Of a stretch of 52,887 nucleotides of DNA, positions 1-8,583 are shown piece after piece (within the stretch, counting starts at the first letter, position 1; every line of letters starts with the position of its first letter). Where the stretch lies: contig SUGL01000041.1 of the NCBI GenBank assembly GCA_004963905.1, positions 1-52,887 of the forward strand. Reading direction: 5' to 3'. The notes beneath the pieces are model-generated. The model worked only from the letters and a program-made list of their open reading frames with translations. It searched no databases and was not told where the DNA came from. The position numbers and the translations under genes are program-made. The DNA is from Mesorhizobium sp. (GTDB lineage: Bacteria; Pseudomonadota; Alphaproteobacteria; Rhizobiales; Rhizobiaceae).

Positions 1-91
1 CCAATCCTTAGATCTACCAGCTCAATGAACCGTCCAACTTTATGGGGTCAGTTCAACATGCCGGGGTTTTTGTGTTCAGGGGCGGGGCCGG

Positions 92-1912
92 CTATTCCGC
101 CGGCGATGGTTTCTTGCGGAACATCGCCGCCAGATTGTCCCACAATTCGATCTTGGCGCCCTGGCGCTTCATGATCACGCCCTGCTGCAGGATCGAGAGC
201 AGGTTGTTCCAGGCCCAGTAGATGACGAGGCCGGCCGGGAAGCTGCCCATCATGAAGGTGAAGATCACCGGCATCCAGGTGAAGACCGCGGCCTGCGTCG
301 GATCAGGCGGCGCCGGGTTCATGCGCATCTGCAGGAACATGGTGATGCCCATCACCACCGCCCAGGCGCCGAGATGCGGCAGGAAGGCCGGAGGCGCGAA
401 GGGAAGCAGGCCGAACAGGTTGAACACCGAGGTCGGATCGGGCGCGGCAAGGTCGTGGATCCAGCCGAAGAACGGCGCGTGCCGCATCTCGATGGTGATG
501 TAGAGCACCTTGTAGAGCGAGAAGAACACCGGGATCTGCAGCGCCACCGGCCAGCAGCCGGCCAGCGGATTGATCTTCTCGGTCTTGTAGAGCTCCATCA
601 TCGCCTGCTGCTGCTTCATCTTGTCGTCCGCGTATTTCTCGCGGATCTCCAGCATCTTCGGCTGCACCTTCTTCATGTTCGCCATCGACGCGTAGGATCT
701 GTTGGCTAAAGGGAAGAAGATGGCCTTGACGATGACGGTGGTGGCCAGGATCGCCAGCCCGAAATTGCCGAAGAACTTGTACAGCGTGTCGATCAGCCAG
801 AACATCGGCTTGGTGATGAAGTGGAACCAGCCCCAGTCGATCAGGAGGTCGAAGCGCTTGATGTGGCGGTCTTCCTCATAGGCGTTGATCTTGGCGACTT
901 CCTTGGCGCCGGCGAACAGCTCGGTCTCGACCGTCGCCGACTGACCGGCATCGACATTGATCGCATCGGTCAGGAAGTCGGACTGGTAGCGGTGGCGGCC
1001 GTCCTCGAAATAGGCATAGCGCGGCTGGAACGGCTGCTTCTCGGTCGGCACCAGCGTCACCGCCCAGTATTTGTCGGTGATGCCGAGCCAGCCGTCGGTC
1101 GACTTGCCCGGCTGGAACTGCTTGTCCTTCTCGATCGCCGCGTATTTGTGCTCCTGCAGGCCTTCGCTGCCGGTATAGCCGATCAGGCCCTCATGTAGCA
1201 CATAGGTGCTGGCGACGGCCGGCTTGTCGTAGCGGGTGACGCGGCCGTAGTTGAATAGCGACACGGGGGCGCTGCCCGAATTCTGCACGGTATCGGAGAC
1301 CGTGAACATATAGTCGCTGTCGACCGAGATGGTGCGCTTGAAGGTGAGGCCCTTGTCATTGGTGTAGGTGAGCGTCACCGGCGTCGTCGGCGTCAGCGTC
1401 GGATTGCCGTCGACGGTCCACACCGTGTCGGCGCCCGGCACCGCCCCGGTCTTGTCATTGCCGACGAAGCCGATCTCGGCGAAATAGCCGTTGGGCAGCG
1501 ACGAGGGGTTGAGCAGTTCGATCTCGGGCGAGTTCTTGTCGACCGTCTCGCGGTAGTGTTTCAGCCGCAGGTCGTCGAGGCGCCCGCCGGTGAGGTTGAT
1601 CGAGCCTTCGAGGCTCGGCGTGTCGATCTTGACGCGCTTCGATGCCGCAACCGCCTGATCCCGGTTGGCCGCCGTCACGGCCTCGCTGCCCGGCGCATTC
1701 GGAATCGTGCCCGGCGCCGGGGCCTCAGTGCCCGCCGCGCCGGAATTGGCGCCGCCGCCCGTTTCCTTCTTCTGCGCTTCGGCGCGCTGCTGCTCGATGC
1801 GGGCCTGCTCGCGCTGCTGTTCCATGCGCGGGTTCATGTAGAACACCTGCCACAGCGTCAGGATCAGCACCGACAGCGCGATGGTGATGAAGAAATTGCG
1901 GTTGTTTTCCAT
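92..1912 (-). CDS. yidC: Membrane protein insertase YidC
   Basis: Inserts and folds inner-membrane proteins, alone or with the Sec translocon. The 606-residue protein has an N-terminal membrane anchor (residues about 5-25, after MENNRN), an Ala/Pro/Gly-rich linker, a large periplasmic beta domain (about 90-350) and the C-terminal insertase core with several membrane helices. The core carries the conserved arginine after the first core helix (FPLANRSYASM), followed by a basic cytoplasmic hairpin with the EKINPLAGC motif. The length is normal for a Gram-negative YidC. It lies 14 bp downstream of rnpA in the classic rpmH-rnpA-yidC order and is probably cotranscribed. The gene is complete. Confidence 0.98.
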   Translation of the reverse strand: MENNRNFFITIALSVLILTLWQVFYMNPRMEQQREQARIEQQRAEAQKKETGGGANSGAAGTEAPAPGTIPNAPGSEAVTAANRDQAVAASKRVKIDTPSLEGSINLTGGRLDDLRLKHYRETVDKNSPEIELLNPSSLPNGYFAEIGFVGNDKTGAVPGADTVWTVDGNPTLTPTTPVTLTYTNDKGLTFKRTISVDSDYMFTVSDTVQNSGSAPVSLFNYGRVTRYDKPAVASTYVLHEGLIGYTGSEGLQEHKYAAIEKDKQFQPGKSTDGWLGITDKYWAVTLVPTEKQPFQPRYAYFEDGRHRYQSDFLTDAINVDAGQSATVETELFAGAKEVAKINAYEEDRHIKRFDLLIDWGWFHFITKPMFWLIDTLYKFFGNFGLAILATTVIVKAIFFPLANRSYASMANMKKVQPKMLEIREKYADDKMKQQQAMMELYKTEKINPLAGCWPVALQIPVFFSLYKVLYITIEMRHAPFFGWIHDLAAPDPTSVFNLFGLLPFAPPAFLPHLGAWAVVMGITMFLQMRMNPAPPDPTQAAVFTWMPVIFTFMMGSFPAGLVIYWAWNNLLSILQQGVIMKRQGAKIELWDNLAAMFRKKPSPAE

Positions 1913-1926
1913 CGAAAGCCCTTGGC

Positions 1927-2280
1927 CTATCGTGTTCCGCGCAGCCGGCGGGAAAGCTCGGCCTTCAACTGGCCGAACGGAACGGCAAGCACGTCTTCGC
2001 GCCCGACGATGACATAGTCATTACCGGGCGCCATGTCATCGGCGGCATGCGTGCGCACGGCTTCTCTCAGCCGCCGCCGGACGCGGTTGCGCACCACTGC
2101 GTTGCCGACCTTCCTGGTGACGGTGTAGCCGACGCGTGGCGAAAGGTCGTCGCCGCGGTCGAGAACCTCGACGAGAAAAAGCCGCCCGCGGCGCTTCTCG
2201 CCGCCGCGCGCAGCCAGGAAATCCGCGCGTTTCAGAAGCCGCCCGGGAGTTTTCCCCTTTGGCTTGCCGGTTGCGGGCAA
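1927..2280 (-). CDS. rnpA: Ribonuclease P protein component
   Basis: Protein subunit of RNase P, which helps the RNA subunit mature tRNA 5' ends. The family signature is visible as LLKRADFLAARGG near the start and the basic stretch GNAVVRNRVRRRLREAVR in the middle. The open frame extends back to 2385 (152 residues) but would then overlap rpmH by 89 bp, with a Pro/Ala/Ser-rich N-terminus unlike the family. I prefer the TTG at 2280, which gives 117 residues, close to the usual 115-130, and leaves 16 bp after the rpmH stop. The Shine-Dalgarno sequence is weak. The start is the uncertain part; the identity is not. Confidence 0.93.
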   Translation of the reverse strand: MPATGKPKGKTPGRLLKRADFLAARGGEKRRGRLFLVEVLDRGDDLSPRVGYTVTRKVGNAVVRNRVRRRLREAVRTHAADDMAPGNDYVIVGREDVLAVPFGQLKAELSRRLRGTR

Positions 2281-2296
2281 CGATCTCGTCTTTCGT

Positions 2297-2431
2297 TCAG
2301 GCGCTGAGCCGCTTGCGGCCGCGGTTGCGGCGGGCTGCGACGACGCCGCGGCCACCCTTGGTGGCCATGCGGGCACGAAAACCATGCCGGCGCTTGCGGA
2401 CGAGTTTGGACGGTTGGTAAGTACGCTTCAT
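2297..2431 (-). CDS. rpmH: 50S ribosomal protein L34
   Basis: The frame beginning at the ATG at 2431 encodes 44 residues starting MKRTYQPSKLVRKRRHGF and ending GRKRLSA, the near-invariant L34 sequence, with a TGA stop at 2297-2299. L34 is a small, very basic structural protein of the large ribosomal subunit. It heads the rpmH-rnpA-yidC order on the minus strand. An alternative long rnpA frame overlaps it in another phase, but the L34 reading is unmistakable. Confidence 0.98.
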   Translation of the reverse strand: MKRTYQPSKLVRKRRHGFRARMATKGGRGVVAARRNRGRKRLSA

Positions 2432-2688
2432 TTGTTTTAATACCGCGGCGTGCGGCCCTTCTTGATTCTGTCACTTTGTAACAGGAGCTTTCGCCCGGCC
2501 GGTTTTAGGCGCGATCGAAACCGCGCCGGGACGAATGGCCCGAGCGTGAGCGGGCTTATAGAAAGAAGGTTTTTGGAAGTCAATCCAGCCTGCCGCGGGC
2601 GATTTTTTTGCGACGTCGGGGGCGAAATTGGCAAAAAAGCCGCAAATCGCATAATCTTGCCCCATCAAGCCTTCGTGAAGACCGCCTC

Positions 2689-4182
2689 ATGACGAGTGAA
2701 GTCCTGTCCACGGATGAAAAGGCACGCCCGGCGGCTGAAAGCTCGCCGCGCCGCGTGCCGCTGTCGCGCGGCCTGTCGACCAAGCTTCTTTTTCTCACCA
2801 TCGTCTTCGTGCTGCTTGCCGAAATCCTGATCTTCCTGCCCTGGATCGCCAGCTACCGGGTGAACTGGCTGAAGGAACGGCTGAGCACTGCCGCCGCCGT
2901 GTCGATCGTCTTGCTGCAGGGCGAACCGAATTCGCTGTCGCACACCGCCCAGAACGACGTGCTGATGGCGATCGGCGCCAAGGCGATCGCGGTGCGCGAC
3001 GGCGGCGTCTCGCGGCTGCTGGTCGTGGCCGACATGCCGCCGAAGGTCGACGAGCATGTCGACATCGCCAATGTCGGCCTGGTCAACGGCATGACAGGCG
3101 CGCTGGAAACGCTGTTCGCCGGCGGCAACCGCATGCTGCGCGTCTTCGGTCCGGTCGGCGACAGCGACAAGGAATTCGAGCTGATCATGCCGGACTACAG
3201 CCTGCGCAACGCGATGCTGCGCTATTCGCGCAACGTCGCCGTGGTCTCGCTGCTGATCTCGTTGTTCACCGCCATGCTCGTCTATGCGGCGATCGACCTC
3301 ATCATGATCGGCCCGATCCGCACCATGACGCGCTCGATCCTGTCCTTCTCCGAAGCGCCCGACGATCCCGGTCGCATCATCTGCCCCACCGAGCGCGCCG
3401 ACGAGATCGGCGTCGCCGAGCGCGAGCTGGCGCAGATGCAGGATCGGCTGCAAAAAATGCTTTCCGAGCAGAAGCACCTCGCCGACCTTGGTCTCGCGGT
3501 GTCGAAGATCAACCACGACATGCGCAACATCCTCGCTTCCGCGCAGCTGATGTCGGACCGCTTGCGCCAGGTGAAGGATCCGACCGTGCAGTCCTTCGCG
3601 CCGAAGCTCTTGCGCGCTCTCGACCGCGCCGTGGCCTACTCGGAGGGCGTGCTCGCCTATGGCCGCACGCAGGAGCCGGCGCCGTCGCGCCGCCGCCTGC
3701 GGCTGCGCCAGCTGGTCGACGACGTGCACGGCCTGCTCGACATCGAGGAAGGCATCGAGTTCATCAACGCCGTCGATCTCACCTTCGAGGTCGATGCCGA
3801 TTCCGACCAGCTGTTCCGCGTGCTCACCAATCTCTGCCGCAATTCGGTGCAGGCGATGGCCGCCGATACCGAAAGCGCGGTGGTGCGCCGGCTGGCCGTC
3901 TCGGCCGAACGCTCGGGCAGCGTCAGCCGCATCACCGTCACCGACACCGGCCCCGGCCTGCCGCCGAAAGCGCGCGAGAACCTGTTCGCCGCCTTTCGCG
4001 GCTCGGCGCGCAGCGGCGGCACCGGCCTTGGCCTGGCGATCGCCCATGAGCTGATCCGCGCCCATGGCGGCTCGGTGGAGCTCGTCGAATCGATCGGCGG
4101 CCGCACGGTCTTCGCCGTCACCATCCCCGACCAGCCGGTGCGGCTCGACCAGGCGCGCAACGGCCTGCGCCGTCCGGCTTGA
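2689..4182 (+). CDS. Orphan sensor histidine kinase (HAMP, HisKA, HATPase)
   Basis: A membrane sensor kinase of 497 residues from the ATG at 2689; the open frame runs upstream, but the preceding sequence is not protein-like. A first membrane helix (about 28-53) and a second (about 183-210) enclose a periplasmic sensing region. A HAMP-like linker with IGPIRTMTRSI follows, then the H-box SKINHDMRNILAS with predicted phosphoacceptor His near residue 276. The ATPase domain shows the N-box NLCRNSVQAM (Asn near 385), DTGPGLP and GGTGLGLAIAHEL. No response regulator gene is next to it, so its partner and signal are unknown. It is transcribed divergently from rpmH. Confidence 0.9.
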   Translation: MTSEVLSTDEKARPAAESSPRRVPLSRGLSTKLLFLTIVFVLLAEILIFLPWIASYRVNWLKERLSTAAAVSIVLLQGEPNSLSHTAQNDVLMAIGAKAIAVRDGGVSRLLVVADMPPKVDEHVDIANVGLVNGMTGALETLFAGGNRMLRVFGPVGDSDKEFELIMPDYSLRNAMLRYSRNVAVVSLLISLFTAMLVYAAIDLIMIGPIRTMTRSILSFSEAPDDPGRIICPTERADEIGVAERELAQMQDRLQKMLSEQKHLADLGLAVSKINHDMRNILASAQLMSDRLRQVKDPTVQSFAPKLLRALDRAVAYSEGVLAYGRTQEPAPSRRRLRLRQLVDDVHGLLDIEEGIEFINAVDLTFEVDADSDQLFRVLTNLCRNSVQAMAADTESAVVRRLAVSAERSGSVSRITVTDTGPGLPPKARENLFAAFRGSARSGGTGLGLAIAHELIRAHGGSVELVESIGGRTVFAVTIPDQPVRLDQARNGLRRPA

Positions 4183-4371
4183 CCGCAGCCATCCCGACAA
4201 ACCGCGCCGGTTCCGTCCTAAACGACGCCGTCGTGGGCTCGGCCGCAATGCCTGTGACAAAACTTTTGCCGGATCGGCTTGCTTTTCGCAAATTCAGTCG
4301 TTAGGGAACACTCCACATCGCGGCCGGCCGTCTCGACCGGATCGCGGGGCTTGTGTCTTACACGGCCTGAT

Positions 4372-4448
4372 GCGCCCGTAGCTCAGCTGGATAGAGCACC
4401 AGACTACGAATCTGGGGGTCAGGAGTTCGAATCTCTTCGGGCGCGCCA
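4372..4448 (+). tRNA. tRNA-Arg (ACG)
   Basis: A 77-nt cloverleaf with acceptor arm GCGCCCG pairing CGGGCGC, D-arm GCTC/GAGC, anticodon stem CCAGA/TCTGG around loop CTACGAA (anticodon ACG, inosine-modified in bacteria), a five-base variable region, T-arm AGGAG/CTCTT with loop TTCGAAT, discriminator G and an encoded CCA at 4446-4448. There is no intron. The roughly 190 bp before it, after the histidine kinase, shows no gene. Confidence 0.97.
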
Positions 4449-4514
4449 ACAATTTCCAGATATTTGCCGGCCCCACCGTTTCAAATGGCCGATTTAAAAC
4501 GCAGCGCACGTGAT

Positions 4515-4590
4515 GCGGAATTCCTAGTCCGGAATTGCGTAGGAACAAATAGTTGGAGCAGTTCAGCGTTTCCGTAAAACACTGAACTGC
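4515..4590. repeat. Degenerate copy of GCAATTCC...GGAATTGC repeat (family A)
   Basis: The segment holds the right half of the family A element, with CCGGAATTGCGTAGGAACAAA, followed by the second hairpin part in which GCAGTTCAGCG and its near complement flank TTTCCGTAAAA. The left part is shortened compared with the copy at 13311. It lies between tRNA-Arg and the aldo/keto reductase gene. Confidence 0.7.
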
Positions 4591-4597
4591 CGTAGAC

Positions 4598-5551
4598 TTA
4601 CATCTCTTTTTCCCACCAGCCGCGGGTGTTCACGTTGGCGGCGTCGGCGAGAGCTTCCAGCTCCGCGATGTCGTCGCTGGAGAGCGTCATGCTGGTGGCT
4701 CGGACCAGACCGTCGATGTAGTTGGGCTTGGTGACGCCGATGATCGGCGTCGCGCCCTTGGCGATGGCCCAAGCCGTCGCGACATCGGGCGCTGCCGCAC
4801 CCTGGCTCTGGCCGATCGAGGCGAGCCTGTCCGTCAGCGCCTTCAGCTGAGGCAGCATGCCATTGTAGGTCTCAGCCCGGCTGCTGCCTTCCGGCAGCGG
4901 GTTCTCCGGACTGTACTTGCCGGTCAAGGCGCCCTGTTCGAGCACCATATAGGCGAAGAACGGGATGCCCTGGTCGCGGCAGTAGTCCAGGATGCCGGCA
5001 TCCTCGGAGCTGCGGTAGAGGAGGCTATAGTGGTTCTGGACGGCCTCGACCCGGAACCCGGCGTCTCCAAGGATATGGTTGGCGAGCTCGATTTCGCTCA
5101 GCTTGTGATTCGAGACGCCGACATGCTTGACTTTCCCGCCCTTCAGCAACGGGATGAGGTGCGGAGTCCACCGCGCCACATCCGCTGGATTGTGAATCCA
5201 GTAGATGTCGATGTAGTCGGTGCCGAGGCGTGCCAGACTCTGCTCCAGCATGTCCGCCATCGGATCGTCGCCGGTTCCCGCAGCCTGCGGGGTGAACTTC
5301 GTGGAGAGCTGGTAGTCGCTGCGGTCGTAGCGCTTCAGGACCTCCCCGAGTACGGTCTCCGAACGGCCCATGCCGTAGACCACGGCGGTGTCCCACAGGG
5401 TGAAGCCGGCCGCATGCGCCTTGTCCGCGACCTCTTCCAGGCCAGCCCGCGTTAGCGAGCTGCCGAAATAGCCGTCGCCAGTCTCGCCACTGTCGCCCCA
5501 GGCCCAGGTGCCGAGTGCGACCGTGGGGATCTTCAGATTATCGGTTGTCAT
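4598..5551 (-). CDS. Aldo/keto reductase
   Basis: NAD(P)H-dependent TIM-barrel oxidoreductase of 317 residues reducing carbonyl groups; substrate unknown. The catalytic elements are recognisable as DTAVVYGMGRSE (Asp and Tyr), the barrel lysine in STKFTP and the histidine in IYWIHNPADV. Cofactor-binding residues lie toward the C-terminus around IIGVTKPNYIDGL. Two in-frame ATGs exist; the second, at 5551, is preceded by GGAG at good spacing, so I use it. It is transcribed divergently from an AraC-family regulator 160 bp away, a common arrangement suggesting that the regulator controls it. Confidence 0.9.
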   Translation of the reverse strand: MTTDNLKIPTVALGTWAWGDSGETGDGYFGSSLTRAGLEEVADKAHAAGFTLWDTAVVYGMGRSETVLGEVLKRYDRSDYQLSTKFTPQAAGTGDDPMADMLEQSLARLGTDYIDIYWIHNPADVARWTPHLIPLLKGGKVKHVGVSNHKLSEIELANHILGDAGFRVEAVQNHYSLLYRSSEDAGILDYCRDQGIPFFAYMVLEQGALTGKYSPENPLPEGSSRAETYNGMLPQLKALTDRLASIGQSQGAAAPDVATAWAIAKGATPIIGVTKPNYIDGLVRATSMTLSSDDIAELEALADAANVNTRGWWEKEM

Positions 5552-5713
5552 TGTTCGCTCCATACTTGTTCCGCGGCCAGGTTCGCCGTGACCCAGGCGC
5601 TGGAGACACTATGATGCGCGGCGACGCCGCGCCGTTAGCACGATGCGCCGGGATTGCTGCCCGATCCTCCAGAAGTCGCAGGGTTCGCATTGCCGCCCTT
5701 CCGCGCGCGTGCG

Positions 5714-6625
5714 ATGGTCGGTTTCATGGAGACATTGACCGAAATCGCCGCCGTGATTGCCCGTCACGTCTCGAAGGATGGCTTTCACGCCACCTCCATC
5801 GAACGTGTGACGCTTGTTCGATCCTCTACGGTGACGATGCCGATGCCGAATGTTTACCGGCCGCAACTGTGCTTCGTCGCGCAGGGGCAAAAGGAGGTCA
5901 CGCTGGGCGACCGCGTGTTCAGATATGCACCGGGCCGCTACGGCATCGTGACCCACGACCTGCCGGTAACGGGCCAGGTGGTCGAGGCGACGCCCGACGA
6001 GCCCTATCTCTGCCTGTACCTCGATTTCGATCCGGTGATGCTGGGGCAGTTGGCGTTGCGCGTGCCGCCGCCGCCGGGCGCGCCCCCTCCGCCCATAGGC
6101 AAGACGGTGTCCGACGCCGGCACCGGTCTGCTCGACGCGGTCCTGCGCCTGGTGCGCCTGCTCGACGATCCGGCGGCGCTGCCCGTGCTCGGGCCGCTTG
6201 CCGAGCAGGAAATTCTCTACCGCGTGCTCGCCGGCCCGGACGGCGCCAGGATGCGCCACATCACCTCCAGCCAGGGTCGGGTGGCCCAGGTCGGCCGCGC
6301 CATCGCCTGGATCGGGCAGAACTTTCGGGAACGGTTCAGCATCGAGCGGCTTGCCGCGGAAGTCGGCATGAGTCCGTCGAGCCTGCACGAGCATTTTCGC
6401 GCCGTGACGGCGATGACGCCGCTGCAATTCCAGAAGCAGCTCAGGCTGCAGGACGCGCGCAGCCTGATGCTGGTCCAGGACATCGACGCCACGACTGCCG
6501 CCTTCCGCGTGGGTTACGAAAGCCCGACGCAGTTCAGCCGCGAATATCGCCGCCACTTTGGCGAACCGCCGGCGCGCGACATAGCCCGCTTGCGCGCTTC
6601 GCCGCGCCTGGCGGTGGTCGCTTGA
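5714..6625 (+). CDS. AraC-family transcriptional regulator
   Basis: Regulator with an N-terminal AraC-type cupin domain (about residues 10-160: HVSKDGFHATSIERV, then PQLCFVAQGQKEVTLGD) and a C-terminal double helix-turn-helix (about 200-295: FSIERLAAEVGMSPSSLHEHF, then AFRVGYESPTQFSREYRRHFG). The frame could begin at 5654, but the sequence there is not domain-like, so a start at 5714 (MVGFMETLTEI) or 5726 is more likely; no strong ribosome site separates them. It is divergent from the aldo/keto reductase gene and probably controls it. The N-terminal domain matches the AraC_N type found beside oxidoreductase genes. Confidence 0.9.
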   Translation: MVGFMETLTEIAAVIARHVSKDGFHATSIERVTLVRSSTVTMPMPNVYRPQLCFVAQGQKEVTLGDRVFRYAPGRYGIVTHDLPVTGQVVEATPDEPYLCLYLDFDPVMLGQLALRVPPPPGAPPPPIGKTVSDAGTGLLDAVLRLVRLLDDPAALPVLGPLAEQEILYRVLAGPDGARMRHITSSQGRVAQVGRAIAWIGQNFRERFSIERLAAEVGMSPSSLHEHFRAVTAMTPLQFQKQLRLQDARSLMLVQDIDATTAAFRVGYESPTQFSREYRRHFGEPPARDIARLRASPRLAVVA

Positions 6626-6713
6626 GTTCGGCCCGCCGACGCCGGCGCATTAACGTTTGGTCCAAATATCGCCCCAGGTGGCCGCCCGTGGCGGGTACCG
6701 CGCCCACGCCCAG

Positions 6714-6770
6714 AGCAATTCCAGGAAAAGTGTGAAACGGTTTTCCGTCCGGAATTGCGTAGAAAACAAA
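6714..6770. repeat. Family A palindromic repeat, short form
   Basis: Contains GCAATTCC and GGAATTGC as 8-bp inverted ends around AGGAAAAGTGTGAAACGG and TTTTCCGTCC, then GTAGAAAACAAA. It ends one base before the stop codon of the LysR gene on the minus strand. The second hairpin present in longer copies is missing. Confidence 0.85.
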
Positions 6771-6771
6771 T

Positions 6772-7671
6772 CTAGGATCGCTCGCGATAGTGTCGCACAT
6801 GGTCGATGGGCGCCCTCAGCTTCGGCGTCACGGTGTGGCGGCTGGGGAAGTACAGGAAGAAGCCGGCGAAGGGCGGCAACCAGTCTGAGAGGATCGAGAC
6901 GAGCTCGCCGCGTTCGAGATGGGGCCGGAAGGTTTCTTCCATGCCGAAGGTAATGCCCCCGCCGGCGAGCGCGGTGCGGATCATCAGGAGCATGTCGTTG
7001 GTGGTGATCTGCGGTTCGACCGAGACGTCGAAGGCGCGGCCGTCCTTCTCGAATTCCCAGCGATAGGGTGCGGTGTGCGGCTGCGGCCGCCAGCCGATAC
7101 AGCGGTGGCGGACGAGATCGCGCGGATGCTCGGGCGTGCCGTGGCGCGCGAGATAGTCCGGCGTCGCCACCGCGACCTGGCGCTGGTCGCCCGTCAGCGG
7201 CACCGCGATCATGTCGCGTTCGATGACCTCGCCGAGGCGCACGCCGGCGTCGAAGCCGGCCGCGATGATGTCGAATTCCAGATCGGTCACCGTCACGTCT
7301 AGGGTGACGCCGGGATGCGCCTCGCTGAAGGAGGCGATCAGCGGTCCGGACAGGAACTCCTCGGCGATCGAGGTGGCAGCGATCCGCAGGAGACCGCGGG
7401 GCTCCTCCGCCGAGCCGGACGCCGCCTCGAGGGCGTTCGCGATCTCGGCCAATGGCGCCGAGACCTGGGCCAGGAAGCGCTCGCCGGCCTCGGTCAGGCG
7501 CACGCTGCGGGTGGTGCGTAGGAACAGCGCCTGGCCGAGCGCGGTCTCCAGGCGCCGCACGCCTTGGCTTACCGCCGAGCGCGTTACCCCAAGCCGGTCG
7601 GCCGCGGCGCGGAAATTGCCCGTCTCCGCCACCGCGGCGAACAGGGTGAGGAGGTTGAGATCGATCTGCAT
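6772..7671 (-). CDS. LysR-family transcriptional regulator
   Basis: A 299-residue LysR regulator. The winged helix-turn-helix fills residues 1-60 (NLLTLFAAVAETGNFRAAA, then GVTRSAVSQGVRRLETALG) and the inducer-binding domain about 90-290. It closely resembles rhizobial LysR proteins that sit divergently beside short-chain dehydrogenases. An inverted repeat GGTTAG-N5-CTAACC begins two bases upstream of its start codon and would allow autoregulation as well as control of the SDR genes on the other strand. The inducer is unknown. Confidence 0.93.
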   Translation of the reverse strand: MQIDLNLLTLFAAVAETGNFRAAADRLGVTRSAVSQGVRRLETALGQALFLRTTRSVRLTEAGERFLAQVSAPLAEIANALEAASGSAEEPRGLLRIAATSIAEEFLSGPLIASFSEAHPGVTLDVTVTDLEFDIIAAGFDAGVRLGEVIERDMIAVPLTGDQRQVAVATPDYLARHGTPEHPRDLVRHRCIGWRPQPHTAPYRWEFEKDGRAFDVSVEPQITTNDMLLMIRTALAGGGITFGMEETFRPHLERGELVSILSDWLPPFAGFFLYFPSRHTVTPKLRAPIDHVRHYRERS

Positions 7672-7672
7672 T

Positions 7673-7689
7673 GGTTAGCGTTCCTAACC
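7673..7689. promoter_or_regulatory. Candidate LysR operator, GGTTAG-N5-CTAACC
   Basis: A perfect 6-bp inverted repeat with a 5-bp spacer, containing the T-N11-A pattern typical of LysR sites. It lies in the 124-bp space between the divergent LysR and SDR genes, immediately upstream of the LysR start codon. The role is inferred from position and symmetry. Confidence 0.55.
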
Positions 7690-7795
7690 ATAAGGTCCAG
7701 TTCGCGGCAGGTTAAATCGACAGCGAGCGATTGTTATCTCCCGGGCATCGATTGCGGACGCACGGTTGCGCGCCGCCAGCACCACGGAGACAGCA

Positions 7796-8542
7796 ATGAC
7801 CAATCTGCCCAACACCTATAACCTGACCGGCAAGGTGGCGCTCGTGACCGGCGCGCGTCGCGGCATCGGACGCGCCACGCTCGACCTACTGCGCGCCCGC
7901 GGCGCCCGGATCGTCGCCTCCGACCTCTCCGACGAGGTCCAGGCGCTCGAAACCGGCGACGTCGCCACGCTGGTGGGCGACGTCTCGGACGAGAGCCTTG
8001 CCCGGCGTTCGGTCGAGCTCGCCCGCGAGCGCTTCGGCCGGCTCGACATCGTCGTCGCCAATGCCGGACGAACCCTCAACAAGCCCCTGACCGAAACCTC
8101 AGTCGAGGAATACGACCGCATCTTCCAGATCAACGCCCGCGGCGCCTTCGTCACGATCCGAGCGGCGGTGCCGCTGATGGAGGAGGGCGGCGCCGTCGTC
8201 ATCAACGCCTCGCTCTCGGCGACGACGGCGTTCCCGACGCAGGCGGCCTATGCCTCCTCCAAGGCGGCCTCGGCGCAGCTCGCCCGCATCGTCGCGGTCG
8301 AGTACGGCCGCCGCGGCATCCGCTGCAACGTGGTCCTGCCCGGCGTCATCGACACCGACATCATGGAAGGCGTGGTCGAGAACGGACGGGAGATGCTGCG
8401 CAGCTTCGGCGACGCCCACCCGATCGGGCGCATCGGCCGCCCGGAGGAGGTGGCCGAGGCGATCGCCTTCCTCGCTTCCCCCGCCTCGAGCTTCATCACC
8501 GGGGCGCAGCTCTTCGTTGACGGCGGCTACACGGCGCAGTGA
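7796..8542 (+). CDS. Short-chain dehydrogenase/reductase (SDR)
   Basis: NAD(P)-dependent oxidoreductase of 248 residues. The Rossmann glycine motif TGARRGIG is at about 16-23, the NAG motif in VANAGRT follows, and catalytic Ser (INASLSA) and YxxxK (YASSK) are present. The C-terminal ITGAQLFVDGGYTAQ is typical of classical SDRs. The start at 7796 has GGAGAC just upstream. It is followed 41 bp later by a second SDR and is divergent from the LysR gene, so the two SDRs probably form a LysR-controlled operon. Substrate unknown. Confidence 0.92.
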   Translation: MTNLPNTYNLTGKVALVTGARRGIGRATLDLLRARGARIVASDLSDEVQALETGDVATLVGDVSDESLARRSVELARERFGRLDIVVANAGRTLNKPLTETSVEEYDRIFQINARGAFVTIRAAVPLMEEGGAVVINASLSATTAFPTQAAYASSKAASAQLARIVAVEYGRRGIRCNVVLPGVIDTDIMEGVVENGREMLRSFGDAHPIGRIGRPEEVAEAIAFLASPASSFITGAQLFVDGGYTAQ

Positions 8543-8583
8543 GCGCCCGGCCCGTCGCAGCCAACACAAAAAAGGAGATTGCC

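Noticed and set aside
2432..2688. Replication origin next to rpmH-rnpA
   Set aside because: I found no cluster of DnaA boxes, no dnaA or dnaN, and no AT-rich unwinding region; the 257 bp look like a normal divergent promoter region.
4294..4548. 84-codon open frame on the minus strand across tRNA-Arg
   Set aside because: It is antisense to a complete tRNA gene; such frames are recurrent false predictions.
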